Assembly (NCBI GenBank): GCA_023053685.1
Contig: JALIGW010000003.1
Span: forward strand, 137,203,126-137,267,125
Origin: Diadophis punctatus similis
Taxonomy: Eukaryota > Chordata > Lepidosauria > Squamata > Dipsadidae
DNA length: 64,000 nucleotides
Direction: 5' to 3'
The translations under genes were made by a program, and so were the position numbers. This document shows positions 23,481-50,340 of the stretch, in pieces (the stretch's first letter is position 1; every line of letters begins with the position of its first letter). Below the pieces are notes generated by a model, which was not told the DNA's origin, searched no databases, and worked only from the letters and a program-made list of their open reading frames with translations.

Positions 23481-26472
23481 CATTACTATTGTTATTATTT
23501 TCATTGTTATTATTATTATTATTAATATTAATATTACTTTTAAGGATATCTTTTTATTATGAATTAACAAGTTGTTGAACAATAATATTATGTGGTTATG
23601 ATGAAATTCAAAAGCTTTATTATTTAATATGTAGACATGTAATATTTTTTTTATTTGAGCTAATAAGTTGTTGTATAATAATGTTGTTATGTGAAATTTA
23701 AAGGTATTATTATTTAATATTTTTTATTATGAATCAAAGTTGTTGTATAATAATATTATGTTATGATGAAATTTAAAAGTTTTATTATTTAATATGTAGA
23801 CATGTAATACTTTTTTAGTTTTACTTGAGTTAATAAGTTGCTCTAGAATAATATGTTGTTATGATGAAATTTAAAGGTATTATTATTTAATATCATGATA
23901 TTAGCTATGTAAAATTTTCTTGGTTTTAGTTAAGCATGAGATTATTATCATTAACGTTTTTTTTTAAGTTTTAGTATTATTAATAATTTTCATAGATCTA
24001 GAAAGTTGATTGAAAAGAGGAGGGAGAAACTGGTTTCCTTCCTTTGTATAACCTAGATTATATATATTAATATATTTTTATTTTTTATTTTTTATTTTTT
24101 TAGAATTATATGGGAAATAATATAAAGTATAGAAATTTAATGATGTTAGCAATGTGTAATTTGGAGTTCAGGGGTTTTTCCTTTTTCTTTTTTTTTCTGT
24201 AATTACTGATATTATGCCCTGTGTTCTCTCTGGGAAGTCCGGGGGGGGGAGGGGGGGAGGGAAGGGGGTGGGGGTGGGGAGAAAAATTAAAAAATGTTTG
24301 TACTCTGTACTAATAAAACTTTTTCAATAAAAAAAAGACTATTATACAACTAATACTTTGATGTGAACTGCAGTAGGTTTTTTTTAATCATACAGTATAC
24401 AACTTTGGATGCTTAAAACACTTGAGATTCTAAATGGCAATGAATGATATATAATTTTTACTTTTCTTTTTATTTTCAATATCTTAAGCTTTTAAAATAC
24501 AATGGCAATAATTTAATTTCATTGTAGAAACTTTACTGCATTGAAATCATACCATGTACTAACATATTGTTGTAAGGAATATCCTTCTGGGTTCAGTTCC
24601 AAGTGGGGAAAAAGACACAGGATTCATGGAAGTTAAATGGAAAGAAGGTTTAATGGAGAACAGAGAGCACATGGCATGAGCTCCTGAACAGAAAAGGTGG
24701 ATCACATTTTCAGATGTTGGGTCCAGAGAAAGAAGCTGAAAAGGTGGATCACATTTTCAGATGTTGGGTCCAGAGCTGCTGAAATTTCCTTCTTTTATGC
24801 CCTCTCTTGGGCCCCACCCTAGGAGTTTCTTTTTCCTGTACAGAAATATATCCCATTGGCTGTCAAACTCCCAGGGGCATGCTGGGGCAACTCTTGTGGG
24901 CTGTCCTGAGTACCAGGTTTGACTGATGTAATCTTCCCAAGTCCCATGTGGTGTAATGAAAGGGCTTTGGGCAATTCCTAATATGGTTATTTGTTATGTA
25001 GAAGACTGTTGCTGGGCCCAGTACTTAATGGCCCATTGACAAAAGTGGGGGCTACTGAGTGAGCCAGCACATTGGTGGGGGCTGTTTTAGGCAGACAAGA
25101 GTGAGTCTTTTGTCTGCCTAAAAGCATGTTTCAGGGGATATATAGAATATTCTGCCTTTTAATATTTCCTAGGATATTTCATTTTAAGAGCCGAGGTGGC
25201 GCAGAGGTTAGAGGCAGTACTGCAGGCCACTTTAGCTGACTGTGATCCGCAGGTCAGCGGTCGGCTCAAGGTTGACTCAGCCTTCCATCCTTCTGAGGTA
25301 GCTAAAATGAGGACCGATTGTTGGGTGCAATATATAAATATACATTGCTTACTGGTGTAAACTGCTTAGAGAATGCTTGCACTGTGAGGCGGTATATAAA
25401 TCTCACAAAGACGGGTGGGTGCTAACTTCCTACAATGTACAGCACTACAATAAGAGGGGGGAAATCACACGATAGAAACTTAATGTAAACCGCTCCAAAC
25501 TCGATTGCAGAAAATACGACTTCAGCAACAGAGTGATCAATGCCTGGAATGCACTACCTGACTGTGGTTTCTTCCCCAAACCCCCAAAACTTTAACTTTA
25601 GACTGTCTACAGTCGACCTCACCCCATACCTAAGAGGTCTGTAAGGGGCGTGCATAAGCGCACCATTGTGCCTACAGTCCCCGTCTTACTGTCCTATTGT
25701 CCTCATTTATCTGTCCTTTGCTTGTTTGTTTATTCCTATATCTGCTATCTTGTACATGTTTGACAAATAAATAAATAAATAAAATCTTGTTTCCTTCAGG
25801 TGACAACCAAGAGCTCAGCTGAAGCAACTGTTATTGCTTCCCAGCCATGTTTAAATTGGGAAGCCACGTTTTGAGGTTTCTTCCGGTATGGAGGTTGGAA
25901 AAACCCGTTGCTTACAACCACTAAGATCGGAGGCGTTAACCGTCTATCAAATCCTCTTTAGACCGCCCTCTTTGAAGCTGGTCTGAGCAAAAAGGCTGAC
26001 ATCACATTGCCCTATTTAAAAAACCAACAACACTGGCGCGAACGACGTTGTCCCGCACGGACGACAGCGCTCGCTGCCCGGAAGGAGAGGCGAGGCGAGC
26101 CGTGAGGGAAAAAACGTGTCCGGCCTACTGCGCGTGAACGTCCCATTTCCCCCCCCCCCGCGAGACCACGTCCGGAACTCACGAGGCGGAGCCGAGCACG
26201 AGCCACGCCGCCAAGGCTTCTGGGAAGGAAACTGAGCAAGACGAAGGCGAGCTCACGCGGTTCCCCTGCCCTTGCGCACGCGTTGGCAGCTCGCGACCTA
26301 GGCGTCGCTCGCGCAGCGTGCGGCCCTCGTGGTGAGTATAAAAGACCCGTCAGCGACTGAAAACTCTCGACTTTTCTGTGCCCCCCTTTCTCTTATTTAA
26401 AAAACTTACCTCGGCCGGTTGTATGGAGAATCCGAACAGAATCTGTTCGTAACATCCCCCCAGGACCTCCAT
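6239..26472 (-). CDS. PAK1IP1: PAK1IP1, WD40 protein, 10 coding exons, complete
   Basis: Coding exons on the minus strand, in transcript order: 26472-26410, 16560-16398, 15258-15138, 14212-14138, 12003-11951, 9959-9814, 9724-9627, 9108-9009, 6610-6481, 6393-6239. All junctions are AG/GT, the phases agree, and the total is 1104 nt (367 aa plus stop; human is about 392). Exon 1 encodes 21 residues opening MEVLGGCYEQILFGF, as expected for the family. WD-type blades are visible: SKDETIQIYD near residue 46, GAEDGLICIW near 92, GTDRTLRTWNL near 134, GDEEFIRLFDC near 214, SSDGYIKAWNL near 259. The C-terminus is lysine-rich (KKKKI, QQKKKKK), as in a nucleolar protein. Known role of the family: nucleolar 60S ribosome assembly (yeast Mak11-like) and inhibition of PAK1. 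Intron 1 (16561-26409) is a large repeat store. An AATAAA overlaps the TAA stop; I did not find a better poly(A) signal nearby. No breaks seen. Confidence 0.95.
6963..7203 (-). mobile_element. tRNA-derived SINE with (TGCTAT)n-type tail, antisense
   Basis: Read on the minus strand it runs from a tRNA-like head (gagctgaagtggtgcagtgg) through ttgactcagccttccatcc to a hexanucleotide tail of TATTGC units. It is the same family as 25188-25410. It lies in PAK1IP1 downstream of exon 8, within intron 8. Confidence 0.8.
8338..8709. mobile_element. Family E MITE, copy 3, near full length
   Basis: 372 bp, with both degraded inverted ends (ggtaatcctcaactt ... gagggctacctg) bounded by TA, and no internal insertion. 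The best single template for the family in this window together with 51897-52275. Confidence 0.8.
10202..10350. mobile_element. hAT-like element end (caggggccggcaacc type), partial
   Basis: One clear terminus, caggggccggcaaccttaaa followed by agagccatttgg, as in Charlie-type hAT elements. The right terminus is not evident. PAK1IP1 intron 5. Confidence 0.55.
10607..10973. mobile_element. TA-flanked MITE, family F (tataagacgcacc ends)
   Basis: Ends ccgtatttttcagagtataa and its inverse, bounded by TA on both sides. The body is shared with 31060-32760 and with the left part of 59271-59647. Confidence 0.85.
11764..11838. repeat. Compound (GAAT)n(TG)n(CA)n microsatellite
   Basis: About eight GAAT units, then TG and CA runs forming a short palindrome around tgtgtgtacacaca. 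PAK1IP1 intron 5. Confidence 0.9.
12891..13274. mobile_element. hAT-like MITE, family cagtgatggcgaacc, copy 1
   Basis: 384 bp with ends cagtgatggcaaacc and ggttcgccatcactg. The perfect 8-bp target duplication is gtatagga (12883-12890, 13275-13282). The interior is GC-rich. The inverted copy is at 56033-56428. PAK1IP1 intron 4. Confidence 0.92.
14533..14880. mobile_element. hAT-like MITE (caggggttggttc ... gaacccacctctg)
   Basis: Inverted ends, with an imperfect 8-bp target duplication atacatag/atacatac. It has internal CG runs and A-rich tracts, and is related at its ends to the element at 30832-32779. It is in PAK1IP1 intron 3. Confidence 0.75.
15385..15610 (-). mobile_element. tRNA-derived SINE, antisense
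   Basis: Shares aatcctgtgaggtgcgttgg, gactggcccaaagtcaccca and the 'aggcaggactagaactcatg' block (antisense) with 1003-1205 and 33656-33860. PAK1IP1 intron 2. Confidence 0.65.
16561..17173. other. PAK1IP1 intron 1, nothing recognised
   Basis: AT-rich single-copy-looking sequence between exon 2 and the first solo LTR. No coding or repeat signal. Confidence 0.5.
17174..19254 (+). mobile_element. ERV-type solo LTR, copy 1, split by a BovB LINE
   Basis: LTR parts at 17174-~17325 and ~18905-19254. It begins TGTAGGAAGTTAGCACCC and ends ...TTCCAACA (TG...CA), flanked by gtat on both sides. It contains a TATA-like gtataaa near 19095 and an attaaa signal near 19170. The same LTR is present inverted at 24568-25434. 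No internal retroviral coding region is seen, so it is a solo LTR. Confidence 0.75.
17326..18905 (-). mobile_element. BovB (RTE) LINE, 5'-truncated, degenerate
   Basis: Minus-strand translation shows RT blocks FIDYAKAFYCVDHNKLW, RYADDTTLVAESEEELKSLL and IDGEEMEVVTDFIFLGSKI, split over three frames (18913-18707, 18689-18150, 18219-17806), so the copy is inactive. The 3' end has the BovB tail (ttagttgcgaagtcgtgccc, then catcgcgaccccatggacaa). It inserted into the LTR copy 1. BovB is abundant in squamates and known for horizontal transfer. Confidence 0.93.
19255..19693. other. PAK1IP1 intron 1, nothing recognised
   Basis: AT-rich sequence between the LTR and the family G MITE. No supported feature. 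Confidence 0.5.
19694..20570. mobile_element. TA-flanked MITE, family G, copy 1
   Basis: Ends ccgtatgttccggcatataa and its inverse, bounded by TA. The left half is a (CTTT)/(CTTCC) pyrimidine array; the right half (about 20080-20500) is a GC-rich core with one copy of the segment that is inverted-duplicated in copy 2. ORFs in it are compositional. Confidence 0.85.
19800..20068. repeat. CTTT/CTTC/CTGT pyrimidine microsatellite
   Basis: Long imperfect tetranucleotide array inside family G copy 1. A similar array occupies the same place in copy 2 at about 31465-31665, so it is part of the element. Confidence 0.9.
21983..23085 (+). pseudogene. L1 ORF1p (nucleic-acid chaperone) with a frameshift and a stop
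   Basis: The frame begins MASKYGMIALNKRP. An A-run near 22172-22179 is one base off frame, and a TAA occurs at about 22333-22335. After that, 22363-23085 is open for 240 codons. The order is N-terminal leader, a helical/coiled-coil segment (EKQLRMDMLEVCKG), the RRM-like domain (FAIRVRGLKEGLYDDLKGRM ... RVNSWHAKQKHLPRDIVIYF), then the C-terminal domain (WKEIPFKMLKARKEF). This matches L1 ORF1p, which coats L1 RNA. An acidic/basic tail follows. Two lesions mean it is probably not translated whole. Confidence 0.85.
23387..23525. repeat. (ATT)n microsatellite
   Basis: Long ATT array in the 3' non-coding part of the L1 at 20748-24334. It gives a spurious poly-Ile frame on the minus strand. Confidence 0.95.
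24238..24281 (+). other. G-rich tract in the L1 3' UTR, G-quadruplex candidate
   Basis: Runs of 9, 7, 5 and 4 or more Gs separated by one or two bases, about 50 bp before the poly(A). L1 3' UTRs of other vertebrates also carry such polypurine/G4 tracts. Confidence 0.7.
24568..25434 (-). mobile_element. ERV-type solo LTR, copy 2, split by a tRNA-SINE
   Basis: Inverted relative to copy 1. On the minus strand it starts TGTAGGAAGTTAGCACCC and ends ...CCTTACAACA. Shared blocks include ggtggggcccaagagagggc and cacttggaactgaacccaga. A block of about 42 bp (containing aggtggatcacattttcaga) is duplicated in tandem at about 24690-24775. The SINE occupies 25188-25410. Confidence 0.75.
25188..25410 (+). 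mobile_element. tRNA-derived SINE inside LTR copy 2
   Basis: Starts gagccgaggtggcgcagagg (A-box-like), continues ttgactcagccttccatcct and ends with the gaggcggtatataaatct tail. It is the same family as 6963-7203, here in plus orientation. Confidence 0.8.
25435..25790 (+). mobile_element. LINE 3' end (CR1/L2-type) with (AAAT)n tail
   Basis: Conceptual translation near 25510 gives FSNRVINAWNALPDCG, the conserved C-terminal motif of many CR1/L2-type LINE proteins, followed by a short 3' UTR ending in aataaataaataaataaa. There are no other LINE domains. Confidence 0.65.
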
Positions 26473-26858
26473 TTCTCGGCCTTCCTTAGCGACGCCTACT
26501 TAGCGCGGGGTCCTTTTCTGTCTTGAGTTGTACCGCGGCCTCCTAGCTGCCTGTCCGTTTTTGCCTCGGGGGAGGGGGGGAGAGGTGTCTACTTCACCGC
26601 CTGAAGCGAGGAGCCGCGAAGTGGTGGCCGCTCCCTATTTCCAGACTGAATCTTTGGATTTCTTTTGTCGCTTGGGAGCGGGGGGAGCGAGAGGGAGAGG
26701 CAGGAACGATTCGGGTTTTTTTTTAAAAAAGGAAGAAACGGAAACAGGCAGTCCCGAAGACAACCCCGGGCGGAAGTCCGTGGAGGGGAGGGAAGACGGG
26801 GGAGGGGAGGACGACGACGGCGGCGGAAGGGAGCGTTGCGATCTCCAAACGGCTGGTG

Positions 26859-45279
<18,421 letters not shown>

Positions 45280-45499
45280 AAGTGTCTTATGTTAACACCA
45301 TAGCATGACTATTTTGACCAAGGTGCTAAATTGACATTTCTTCTACATTACTTTAGATCCTAAATTTTAAAGCACAGTGTTGAGTTATTATTTTTTTGCA
45401 ATGCTTTGATGGCCTTTGTAATTTTGTTCATCAGTATCTTGAAATCATGTAAATATTCTGGAAATGTAAAGAGTTAAATATGGACTTGCTTATGTAAAT

Positions 45500-45505
45500 A
45501 ATAAA
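45500..45505 (+). terminator. Poly(A) signal AATAAA of the C6orf52-like gene
   Basis: AATAAA lies 221 bp after the stop codon at 45279, giving a plausible short 3' UTR. The intervening sequence is AT-rich and non-repetitive. Confidence 0.6.
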
Positions 45506-45525
45506 ACTTTGTTTCTGCAAACACA

Positions 45526-47431
45526 TTTGTAAAAACGTATACTTTTACCATAAAGGACATGCCTACTTGGTTCTTAGATCCCCAGTGGCACATTAACCTA
45601 GTTGATTTCTGGTGGAGGTGGAATTAAATTAGATGGAGTTTTGATTCATCTGGCAAGTTGATATCATGCAAGAAAATATACAGAACAAAAAGTCCATGTA
45701 TTTATTGGTATTTGATGTCTTCCTTATGGTATTTTTTTAAAATACCCATTTCAAGAGGTAATAACTTCAATGTCTGGAAATGCATTTTTATTGGATTATA
45801 GTGTACTTCACACGTTGCAAAAATGGCAATAGTGGTATAAACAGCTTCAGCATGTAACATTACAAATTCTAATTTAGTAATCGTTGAAACTAAACTTTAT
45901 ATTTTTTTTCTAGTGATGTAACTATGTTTCACCCAGAAATCTAAATTGTTCTGTAGATAACATCAAGTACAAGATTGCTATTTTACCTGCATCTCCTTAA
46001 AACCAATTTTTAATTTATAAATAATGCACAATAATGCATAGTGCAACCTGAGTCTATGTGAATGTATGTAATTATGTATTTGTAGCTAAGAGACTAAGTT
46101 TGGGGCCTTAGAAGAGTTGTGGAATAAATAGAGGGAATGCTTTACTATATTCAGCTGCTGGAAGAAAGTATACAAATCAAACCCTAAGTGGCACAAGGCT
46201 TATCTACCAAATTGCCTTTTCCCAAGGACATTTATCCATCCTGCCATGTCAGATGGGATGAGCATGCTCCTAGTCCCTTTCCCTAAATTATGACTTATGT
46301 GAGTTAGGAAGCATGCCCTCTCTGTGACAATGCTGGTTATCTGCTCTGCAACACAGATTAGTAAAACTAAATTATGCCATTATCAAAACTAAAATATGCA
46401 GACCTCAGAAAAAGATTCTCTGATGCTGATGAAGTCTACAAATTGTAAAAACAACAACACTGAATTAGTATAGAAATTGGGAAACAAAACTAACTCTTCC
46501 CATGAGTGCTCATCTGACAAAATTGCTCCCCAAAAAAGAAATGCAATACTCTGGGAGATGGCACCCCAGGGTAAAAGCAAAAGATTTCTAGAACATTCTT
46601 GTATTCTCCAGTGCCAAGAGTTCATGAGTGCACATAAAACCTGAATGAGAGTAGTGTACCTGGGAGTATACTAAGCAGAAACCATTATAGAAAACAATGC
46701 TGCCCATGGTCTGAATGAACCAACAGGCTGTCAGAAACAAGCTCTGAATAAATGGGACAAAAATGAAACTGGGTTTTAATGAGATGTGTTACATTTGGAG
46801 AAAATGAAAAGTACAAGGAATGTTGGAATGTACAAATGGCAAATTTACAGGAAAATGTTATCCATCCATTTACAGAAGTTTAGCTGATGTAGACAGTCTA
46901 AAGATATGGTAGGTCATGAAGCACAAACCATGATTCTATGTACACAAGGTGAAGCACAAGAAATGTTGCATGCTGGGAATGGCTGTGCTAAAGTCCTGAT
47001 TTTAACCTATGTGGTATGAACTAAAGTGAGAAATTCATGCAAGGCAGTCCTAAAGTATCAATAAATTGAGGCAGTTTTGTAAATAGTGGTGGCCCAAAAT
47101 ATCTCCAAACTAACCACTGACTGATCAAATTATGAAAACCTTTGACTGAAATTATCTCTTTAAAAAAAGAATGTTGATTCTATGTGTTAAATAAAGCAAT
47201 GATACAGTGCATGTTGTTTATCCAGAATTTCGGTACTAATTTATAGTACTTTGATGAACCTCAGATCATATTATAGATCACAGTACTACACAATTGTGGC
47301 TAGTTGTAAAAGGTTCATAAAACCTCAATTGTGGTTTAGTTGTTAAATATAATATCTTCAGGACACATTTCCCTCCAAACTATACCTATTGCAGTACTAT
47401 TTATACAAATTACACTAGTAAATGTGCTCAA
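45526..47431. other. Intergenic DNA, nothing recognised
   Basis: Between the C6orf52-like 3' end and the Helitron-like element. AT-rich, with no supported feature. Confidence 0.5.
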
Positions 47432-47994
47432 TCTATATATATAAACGTGAAAAACACTCACATAGAATCACGAAATCTCCAGAACCGTAAAGCCTACAAA
47501 CTTGAAATTTGGCACGCATGTTCCTCTTGGCTTCTAGGTGCTCACTAAGAAAGGATTTTTTGAAATGACCATCAGATCATTAGTATTTATATTATTATTA
47601 ACGCACTCTGATGCTAAGTTAAGATGTTCTATTCCCCCTCCCCACCTGAAAAGAACTCTGTTCCAAATGCCACTTGGGCGTGGCCAGCGCGTGACTCATC
47701 CGGCCAGCGGGCTGGGAGTTTGGAGAGGATCAATGGGGCCAGCCTGAGGGAGAGAAGAGGATAAGATAGGAGAGACCTCTGTGGGGCCAGCCTGAGGGAG
47801 AGAAGGGGATAGGAGAGGATCAATGGGGCCAGCCTGAGGGAGAGAAGGGGAAAAGATAGAAGAGGCCTCTGTGGGGCAAGCCTGAGGGAGAGAAGGGGAG
47901 AGGAGAGGAGAGGCTTCTGTGGGGCCTGAAGAGAGAAGGGGACAAGCCTGATCACATACAGTAGTTTCATAGCGGAGCATGGGTATTCAGCTAG
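47432..47994 (+). mobile_element. Non-autonomous Helitron-like element
   Basis: Starts TCTATATATATAAACGTG after an A and ends ...TATTCAGCTAG before a T. That is the TC...CTAG structure inserted between A and T typical of Helitrons, with no target duplication or inverted ends. The interior has tandem units of about 45 bp (ggcctctgtggggcaagcc, then gagggagagaagggg) at about 47735-47940. No Rep/helicase frame. Confidence 0.65.
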
Positions 47995-49400
47995 TGTGAT
48001 CATAATATTGGAAGAAATCAGTAGAACATCAGTGCTCTTGGATAAAGATTTTTATCACTAAGTTAGTCTTAAAGATATTTATCTTCCTTCACACTTTAAA
48101 TATATCACTTTCTAAGAAACTCTTCCAATAGAAGATTGGAATGTGCACAAATGGGAAATGTTTCATTCTGAAACAAATTTGTCAAAGCAGTCATTGCAGG
48201 CACCCAGGTTTTGACTGAAACAAGATTTGGGAGCCCCAAAGATGCTTTTTCCAAAAAGTAACTGGATTTTTTTTAAAGTTTCACTTCCTATCCAAGAAGT
48301 TTCTTAGATTCTTGTCCATAGACAAGATTCCGGAGTGTATTTACAGGGCAAATAGGGCCATTCTATCATTCCCTCTCCTGCTTTCCATGATTTTTGTGCC
48401 AACCTGTTCCACCATCTTTCCTCCCTTTCTACCTTCCTCACTGTGCCTACTAACACCTTCACAATGATAGAATCTCATCAATTGGCCTTGTCCATCCCTG
48501 CTACCTTCCCAGCTTCCTTGTTCTGTGATTGCTCCCATAGCTATTCTCCTGACTTGGGCTATCCCCATGGTTTAAAAGTAACCAACCACGTTGGTCCAAT
48601 TCTTGCAAATCAGAAGTTAAATTCTCCCTGGGATGTGTTAGCAGGCTCAAGTTGAGCAAGGAGCTCGTGATATTCAGCAGTATGCTTGGGCTGCTTGCCT
48701 TAGGAATAAGGCCCATCCACCACACCTACCAAGCTGGAGAAAAAGGCGGAACTGGAATAAAACTGGTTGTTGCCTAATTTGGGTAACACTTCTATGCTTA
48801 TGTCTGCATGCTTTAGCATCAAGGAACCCCATCAACGTTGTCTTTTTTTCCACTCTTACTGCCGCAACAATCACTGATCTAAATACTTTAATGCCTTTCA
48901 GCCCGACCCAACACAAAACAACCCCATTTCATATCCAGGCACGGATTAAAAACATTATCATCTATGCACAGGCCAGGCGTTCTACGCAAAGAACCTTCGT
49001 GGAAGGAATCATTTGCCCATCTTTAGTTTCGCTTAACCATTAGAAAAATAGTTGAGAGCTAGAAAACTTCATACCATACCACTTCATACCAATGCCTTAC
49101 TAACTCCTATCACCGCAATCAAAAGCATTTAGATAAAAACGATCCCTCCGTTTTTATTTACTAGGTAGGTAAACCACTAGGATAATAAAGATCTTCAAGT
49201 GTATTGGAAGGATAGCTTCAAAGAGGACCGATTATGTCTTCAAGAGTTAGGGCCTCTATTCCTAAGAGTAACAGCACAAGAGATCCCCACTAAACTGTTG
49301 GGGAAACAAAAAGAAACAAAAATGACTTTTAGTTTCAGAATATCAAGCGCCAAGCTCTCCTACAGAATATCGCGAGATTGCGTCACCGGCGCCTAGTGCT
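47995..49400. other. Intergenic DNA with a fragment of the compact element
   Basis: 48237-48320 matches the 5' half of the compact retroposon-like family (ccccaaagatgctttttcca ... ccaagaagtttctta). The rest, up to the NUP153 CpG island, is unassigned. Confidence 0.5.
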
Positions 49401-49429
49401 TCATTGGTAATCGCAGAAGTCAGGTCGAT

Positions 49430-50340
49430 AACTCTATTTCCGCGCAGCCCCCTCTCAAAAACTACATTTCCCACTAGAGCTTGGCGTTCAACGCGGGATG
49501 ATGCACCAGAGGAGTCGCTGCTTGGTGACGAAAATCTGTGCCGATGCGTGCCCTCTGGTTGGTCGGGAGAGAAGAAGGAGGGGGAAACCTCGAACAAGCT
49601 AGCTAGACAGTGACGGAGGCGGGGGTGGTGGTGGAAAGGGAGGAGAAAGTGGGGCGGTAGGGACGGATTCGGCGCGCGCGCGCGCCAGCCAAACCTAAAG
49701 GGAGGCATCCTGTGAGGGCGCGAGGCCGGCTGCGTGGTGCGAGGCATCGCCATAGAGACAGTGACAGCACAGAACAGGATTGGGGGCGAGAGGAAGAGGA
49801 GGGGGAGGGGGGGAGAGTGTGAGAGGGGAGCCCGCGCGGCGGGTGGGGGGGCCCAGGCCGGGCCAGGCCGGGCCTTGCCTGTGTTTGCGCCGCGCGCCGA
49901 GGGTGGGTGGGTGGGTGGGAGACTCGGAACAAGTACCAACATGGATTCAGGGGAAAGCGGAGTCGGCGGGGGCGGCGGAAAGATCCGGACGCGACGGTAT
50001 CATCTGGCAGCGGCCTCCTCGAAGCCTTATCCAAGAAACAAGCAGGTGAGAAGGCCGCCGCGGGAGAATGGAATCCGTGGGGACGGCGGGAAGGGAGGGA
50101 GGGAGGGAGGGAAGAGGCCCCCGGAACTGCCGGGGAAGCTCACTCACGCGCTTCCCCCCCCCCGCCCCGGGTGGGGGTGAGTGGAAGTCGCCCTTGTCGG
50201 CCTGAGGGGGAGCCAGGCCACGTTCTGGCTGGACCGGCTACGAGCGCCGGGAGTCGAATGAGCCGTCCCCCTTTTTTTACTTCCTCCCCTCAGTGAGAGG
50301 ACGGGGAGAAAAAGCCCCGGAGCGAGCGAGCTAACGAGCG
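49430..50340 (+). promoter_or_regulatory. CpG island / NUP153 promoter and 5' UTR
   Basis: Strongly CG-rich block around NUP153 exon 1, with G-runs at about 49619-49640 and 49800-49925 that could form G-quadruplexes, and CG repeats near 49673-49684. There is no obvious TATA box, as usual for a housekeeping gene. The long open frames here on both strands follow from base composition. Confidence 0.8.

Larger units (their letters stand above)
20748..24334 (+). mobile_element. L1-type LINE carrying ORF1 only (HAL1-like)
   Basis: A perfect 17-bp target duplication (aagactattatacaact) lies at 20731-20747 and 24335-24351. The element has a GC-rich 5' start (gggacttccggtttggtgat), a 5' UTR to 21982, an L1 ORF1 (21983-23085), then about 1.25 kb of AT-rich non-coding sequence, a G-rich tract at 24238-24281 and an AATAAA/poly(A) end. 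No endonuclease or RT frame is present on either strand. The intact ends show that the loss of ORF2 predates or accompanied insertion. It is antisense to PAK1IP1 in intron 1. Confidence 0.88.

Noticed and set aside
23376..23582. Poly-isoleucine ORF
   Set aside because: Translation of an (ATT)n array in the L1 3' part.
26012..26239. Candidate PAK1IP1 first exon (75-aa minus ORF)
   Set aside because: It does not resemble the family N-terminus. The true exon is 26472-26410, with a matching peptide and a GTAAGT donor.
26336..26344. TATA box gtataaaag as the core promoter
   Set aside because: On the plus strand it lies more than 500 bp upstream of the predicted C6orf52-like start; on the minus strand it is downstream of PAK1IP1 exon 1.
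49343..50034. 199-aa and 143-aa minus-strand ORFs over the NUP153 start
   Set aside because: Antisense frames in a CpG island without motifs.
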